From Byssochlamys sp. IMV 00236 (taxonomy: Eukaryota > Ascomycota > Eurotiomycetes > Eurotiales > Thermoascaceae): DNA of 26,050 nucleotides. Each line of letters begins with the position of its first letter. Positions within the stretch are counted from its first letter, which is position 1. The position numbers and the translations under genes are program-made. The notes below the pieces were generated by a model. It made no database searches. It was not told where the DNA came from and worked only from the letters and a program-made list of their open reading frames with translations. Positions 20,190-26,050 of this stretch are shown piece by piece. Location: contig MSJH02000025.1 of assembly GCA_001931875.2 (NCBI GenBank), forward strand, positions 1 through 26,050. The letters run 5' to 3'.

Positions 20190-21758
20190 ATGATAAACGA
20201 ACGTAATCTTACTTTAGATCACCCATCTACTGATAAAGTATCATCAAATCAAGAAGCACTCTCTTATGTAAGCGATCATAGTAGACAAAATTCTGATGCA
20301 ACAGAAGGTATATAGATTATAGACGAAAATGACCGAGAATTAACTCATATCTGTAGTCGAAGTAGATGAAAAGGCTGTTGCAACCAATGAAGATCCTATT
20401 CCCCAAATCATTGATGAAGAAGATCAACATGATGGTGGATATGGTTGGTTTGTTGTATTGGGAGCATTCTTTGTACAAGTGACAAGTTTTGGTACAATCA
20501 CTAGTTGGTATGTTCTTTTAAAAAAAAAATAAATCAAACACTTATGCTAACACATTCTAATATAGGGGTAAGAATTATATGAAAGAATAAGCACAAGCAC
20601 ATCAACATGTTAATCTCATTCTATCTCTCAATAGGTGTTATGCAAGATTATTATGAACAACATCTCTTTGGCAAGGATTCAAAAACTACCCTAAATCTTA
20701 GTTTTGTTGGTACACTGGCACTAATCTGTTTAAACGCATTTGGACCAGTTGCTCAAATTTTGGTATCTGTATTGAGCATCCGTCCTGTATTAATCATTGG
20801 CACTATATGTATTGGTCTTGGCCTTGAAATGGCTAGTCTTAGCTCACAAATATGGCACTTGTACCTTACTCAAGGTATATTATTTGGTATAGGCGCTTCT
20901 TGTATTTACATGGCTATCATGGGCGTGGCCCCTCAATGGTTTAACAAGCGTAGAGGTCTTGCCCTTGGTCTTGTTGCTAGCGGATCTGGCATTGGTGGTT
21001 TAGTTATTCCTCTCATCATGAATGCAATCAACAACTCATTGGGCTCTGGATGGACTTACCGTATTCTAGGTTTTATATGTCTCTTTTGCGATGGGATGGC
21101 CTGTATTCTCATCAGAGAACGAAACCCTCCTTCAGCGACTAGAAAGCATTTTTCACAAATTGTGCAATTCAGCGTTTTGAAGAACCCTGATTACGTCTTA
21201 TTTGCTATCGGTTCCAACATTGGTTTGTTTGGCTACTTCATCCCTTACTTCTTCCTGCCTTCCTATGCTACCCACGTTGGTCTTACAGACACTCAAGGCT
21301 CTACACTCGTCACCGTCAGCGCAGCTGGTAACTTTGTGGGCCGTGTAGCTATCGGTTTCCTTGCAGACAGGATCGGAAAAATCAACTCCAACTTGATCTT
21401 TGTGATCATCACAAGTCTTAGCTCATTTCTTATCTGGACATTTGCCAACAGTTATGGAAGCCTCATGGCCTTTTCCGTCGTCTTTGGTCTCACCAGTGGT
21501 GCATATTTTGCTCAAATATCTCCCATTACCGCATCCATTCTTGGTATGAAGCAACTCTCATCTGGCCTATCTCTTTTGTTATTGACAAATGTCATTCCTG
21601 TATTTGGCCCTAATATTGCTAGTGCTATCGAAAGTAGTGTGAACTCGACACCCTTCTTTAGCTACAAGATGTTTACTGGTGTAGCATATTTTCTAAGCGC
21701 TATATTCATTTTAATCCTTAGACTACGCTTAAGTCGTCGTCTTTTTGTAAAAGTTTAG
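20190..21758 (+). CDS. MFS transporter of the monocarboxylate-porter (MCT) type, 4 exons including a 2-nt micro-exon, about 464 aa
   Basis: Plasma- or organelle-membrane transporter of the MCT/MCH family; the substrate cannot be told. Exons: 20190-20307, 20357-20507, 20566-20567, 20635-21758. The cytosolic N-terminus (about 1-65) is hydrophilic. The MCT signature DGGYGW (65-70) opens membrane segment 1. Twelve membrane segments are expected, with MAIMGVAPQWFNKRRGLALG and GFLADRIGK as the conserved MFS loops. To keep frame from SFGTITSW into GVMQDYYE, two extra bases are needed. They are supplied by GG at 20566-20567, flanked by a perfect acceptor (TATAG) and donor (GTAAGA). The flanking introns (58 and 67 nt) each have a branch-like motif (TGCTAAC, TGTTAAT). 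The alternative is a single intron with the weak donor GTTGGT at 20504, which drops Trp-Gly. Starting at the ATG at 20607 would lose segment 1. Confidence 0.9.
20566..20567 (+). other. 2-nt micro-exon of the MCT transporter gene
   Basis: GG between TATAG (acceptor) and GTAAGA (donor). The first G completes the Trp90 codon and the second begins the Gly91 codon. Inferred from frame and splice signals only. Confidence 0.6.
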
Positions 21759-21860
21759 TGTGTTGCTATTTCTCCATTATAGAATTATTATTTTTTTCAA
21801 GTATTTAATAAACGTTACATTATATATTCTAAAGCAGTATGTCCTGCAATTGAAATAACT

Positions 21861-22301
21861 CTAATACCACCCGTGCGTCTCATGAGAAAATAAAAGCACA
21901 TAATGAGCTGGCATATATGCAGGATGATCCTGGCTGATACGCTGAAAGTGTTGCTCAAAATCAGGTTCATGACGAAGACTATCATTTCTATTGCTGCCTC
22001 TCAAGATAAGAACGATGTCACGAAAGCTTCTGTCGCTACATTCAATAAGAATAAATGCAGCAACTTCTTCCATTGCTGGCAGGTTGTGAGTGTCTCTATT
22101 GCCTCCTTCAATTAGGCCTCATCGAAGGACTGGTGATAATGTAGAGTGAACCGCTTTGGCAGAGTCATCACTGATAGATCTATCCTCACTATTGGTGCTG
22201 GAACTCTCATGATTGCTCAATATCTCATACGTATGACGGTAAATACGTGCAAAGGATATGTCCTGGCTCGCTATATGAAGAGCAATACAATACTTATCCA
22301 C
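21861..22301 (-). mobile_element. Decayed Helitron replicase/helicase fragment
   Basis: One minus-strand frame runs from 22301 to a TAG at 21861, broken by a single TGA at 22121-22119. The second half reads LPAMEEVAAFILIE..., RDIVLILRG, then RISQDHPAYMPAHYVLLFSH and ends THGWY. This is the Helitron block LPTADEVAAI...RDI...RISELHPAYDPLQYPLLFPYGEDGWH, just before the helitron-like N-domain. The first half (ISFARIYRHTYEILSNHESS) fits the upstream segment. The internal stop is CGA-TGA-GGC. I found no terminal TC or CTRR hairpin, and no Rep HUH motif or helicase in the window, so this is a small internal relic that cannot move by itself. Confidence 0.6.
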
Positions 22302-22621
22302 TCATTAATCAAACAATTAAATTAACTTTACAATGGCTTTAGTAAAAATGTTTGAAAAAAGTAATGAACTTTCTCGTGCAAAACTGTTAGGTCAAGAGAA
22401 AGAGGAAATATGAAATAAAGGAAACATTATCGTTTCATGCGTAAGCAGTCTTGGCTGTTTTTTACGACTTGTAAATACAATGGTATTAAAGGCTGAACTT
22501 CAGAAAAACTGCATACATTTTACAACGAAAAATAAGAGGCATATTTCACATGACGCACACGTGATTATCACGTGAAAATATCCAAATCTGATGAATATAT
22601 CATTCACAGTATGCGTGATCA
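22302..22621. other. Intergenic, upstream of the tRNA gene
   Basis: 320 bp of AT-rich DNA. A 26-codon plus-strand ORF at 22333-22413 (MALVKMFEKSNELSRAKLLG onward) is too short to call. The only structured element is the CACGTG palindrome at 22558-22574. Confidence 0.4.
22558..22574. promoter_or_regulatory. Paired CACGTG E-boxes in a 17-bp palindrome
   Basis: CACGTGAT-T-ATCACGTG: 8-bp perfect arms around one T, with two E-boxes 11 bp apart. CACGTG is the target of Cbf1/Pho4-type bHLH factors. It ends 47 bp before the tRNA gene. No pol II start is evident next to it, so the target is unclear. Confidence 0.45.
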
Positions 22622-22695
22622 GCTCTTATGGCGCAATTGGCTAGCGCGTCTGACTGTTAATCAGGAGGTTGGTGGTTCGAGCCCACCTAGGAGCG
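22622..22695 (+). tRNA. tRNA-Asn (anticodon GUU), no intron
   Basis: A 74-nt cloverleaf. Acceptor arms GCTCTTA (22622-22628) and TAGGAGC (22688-22694) pair with one G-T, and the discriminator is G22695. The anticodon loop CTGTTAA gives anticodon GTT at 22656-22658, with stem TCTGA/TCAGG. The A box (TGGCGCAATTGG) and B box (GGTTCGAGCCC) are intact. T-rich DNA follows at 22696-22705 and serves as a pol III terminator. Confidence 0.96.
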
Positions 22696-23302
22696 TTTCT
22701 TTTTCGTCCCCGATGCTATTTTGTGTAACTTTCCTTTTATGTTAATGTAATTCATGCAGGATTTTGTCCCTGACAGTGCCTTCCATAGACACTGTTTCCC
22801 AAACAGACAACAGATTGTGCTATCACTTATCTCCTTATTTTTATTAATATAAATAATTTATATCTTTAAATAAAGAATTATCAGATTAATCAATCTACAG
22901 TATTATTCTCTTTTATTTTTACTTTTCAATTCATATTTATTATCTTTGATCTAGTATAATCAGAATTTAGTGGTCACTTACACGATATATTCTGTTCATT
23001 TATTACTTTACTTTATTCTTTTTACTTTAAACCTATCTTAAAACGTTAAACTCATCAAGGTCATTAAGCTAAGACAAGCAATTATGCCGTACAGTATCAT
23101 CACATAGTACGTATGCACAGTGCTATCAGGTAGCACTACGAATTTTCTCCTTATTGTTATTCATATTGTCGTATTTCAACTTTTACATTAAAGAAGATTA
23201 CACTCTTTGACGTAACATAATCAATATATCTCTTACGTAAGCCAAAGTTATTTCAACTATTTGATGTTAACATAAGCCTCGTATTAAGCTCACAACATTG
23301 AT
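22696..23302. other. Gene-free AT-rich DNA after the tRNA
   Basis: About 600 bp without a credible ORF or RNA gene. One small perfect hairpin, AGTGCTA-TCAGG-TAGCACT, lies at 23119-23137. Otherwise I see nothing. Confidence 0.5.
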
Positions 23303-23665
23303 TCAGAGTACTTGATGACGCATCATACTTACATAACTGATTGATAACCTTTGTTCATGTATCACAGCACTTGTAAAAATACGAAACAAAACCTTGAAAG
23401 TGGCTTTTACCCACGCTTTGGCAGGCTCCCATAATTCTTTTTGATAGAGTGTCTTCCTCCTGAGGCACATCGATTCAAGCTAAACTTCGCCGTCATCTCC
23501 TGGGATGACTGCATGCTTAGTTGGGACTAGATTATAGGCTTGAAGAAGCTGATGATGCGCCTAATTAATTTCTTCAATTAGATATAATGACAGAGTGTGA
23601 ATTGGTTTTTGAAAGCAAACGTCATGGACGGGATTACTGCATTCACCTGACTCATGATAAAGCAT
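23303..23665 (-). pseudogene. Decayed coding sequence, 121 codons with two TAG stops, unidentified
   Basis: The minus-strand frame from an ATG at 23665 reads MLYHESGECSNPVHDVCF, then after TAG (23563-23561) QLLQAYNLVPTKHAVIPGDD, and after TAG (23482-23480) CLRRKTLYQKELWEPAKAWV and on to TGA at 23303. All segments share one frame. The composition looks like protein, but I recognise no family. It lies between the tRNA and the kinase, in the same stretch as the other relics, so a transposon origin is plausible but not shown. Confidence 0.35.
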
Positions 23666-23812
23666 GCTTAATGTAAGAAAAGGTCATAGAAAGGGGAAAG
23701 AAAGGAAAGGATCTCTTCTATAAGGATAGGTGATAGAAATTATTTCTTTGCCTTATTGTGCAATATAAATAATAAAAGTTTATATATATAAAAGCATATT
23801 CAGACCATGTGT

Positions 23813-25760
<1,948 letters not shown>

Positions 25761-26021
25761 CTGAAAAGAATCTAATTTTGAATAAATTAAAGGAAAAAAG
25801 ATGAAATGCAGAAAAAAGGGAGAAAGGCAAAAAGGTACAGTGATCTTGCTGAAAACAAAAACAGAAAAAAAAGCAGTAAATCAACTACAACCGAGTGGCT
25901 CACAAGGCGGGGACGACTGGGTAATTTTTTCAAGCAAAAAATAAATGAATATATTTGGGTATTATAAACTGGTTGTCTCTGTATTTAAGACGATCAAATG
26001 AAATAACAGAGGCTTATACGC

Positions 26022-26048
26022 TTTTTTTTTTTTTTTTTTTTTTTTTTT
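26022..26048 (+). repeat. T27 tract at the window end
   Basis: Twenty-seven T two bases before the end. Elsewhere in the window such runs sit on the coding strand just before an ATG, so a plus-strand gene may begin right after the window. Confidence 0.6.
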
Positions 26049-26050
26049 AA

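Noticed and set aside
20607..20634. ATG at 20607 as the transporter start
   Set aside because: It would remove membrane segment 1 with the DGGYGW signature; the preceding bases are intron 3.
22333..22413. 26-codon ORF beginning MALVKMFEK
   Set aside because: Too short, with no splice partner found downstream.

Overview
This window is nuclear DNA of a fungus. The genes are densely packed, AT-rich and interrupted by very short introns (mostly 43-90 nt, GT...AG, often with a visible CTAAC/CTGAC-type branch site). The protein set (ARS2/SERRATE, Sen1, TFIIF-alpha, mitochondrial ClpX with its ClpP-docking loop, an STK32/YANK-type kinase) and the style of the sequence suggest an early-diverging fungus, most likely Mucoromycota (Mucorales-like). 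That placement is inference from gene content, not from a marker gene.

Left part (1-12.1 kb) is rich in RNA polymerase II and RNA-metabolism genes. ARS2 (+, 48-2234) runs tail to tail into the long RNA/DNA helicase gene SEN1 (-, 2277-9157), with only 42 bp between the two stop codons. Upstream of SEN1 lies TFG1/TFIIF-alpha (-, 9448-11608). Divergent from TFG1 is a tiny three-exon gene (+, 11770-12122) for a predicted 74-residue protein of unknown function, and then a weak minus-strand ORF.

Middle part (12.5-18.7 kb) is a run of plus-strand genes: mitochondrial ClpX (eight exons); an intronless 339-codon ORF that looks like the central part of a Dicer (end of the dimerisation domain, platform, PAZ-like region and connector) without helicase or RNase III domains; the mitochondrial Mg2+ channel MRS2 with a GMN motif; and a BAP31/Yet-type ER membrane protein ending in a KKxx retrieval signal.

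Right part (18.7-26 kb) is looser. Decayed coding sequences lie on the minus strand, including an unidentified 190-codon reading frame with two stops, a Helitron replicase remnant, and another 121-codon relic. Between them are an MCT-family MFS transporter whose reading frame requires a 2-nt micro-exon, a tRNA-Asn(GUU), and an STK32/YANK-type Ser/Thr kinase (-) whose start codon is not in the window.

ARS2 links the cap-binding complex to RNA fate, TFIIF acts in initiation and elongation, and Sen1 in termination and R-loop removal, so they serve the same pol II transcripts. Nothing in the sequence shows that they are co-regulated. The most interesting items are the Dicer-like fragment, the 2-nt exon and the small spliced gene.
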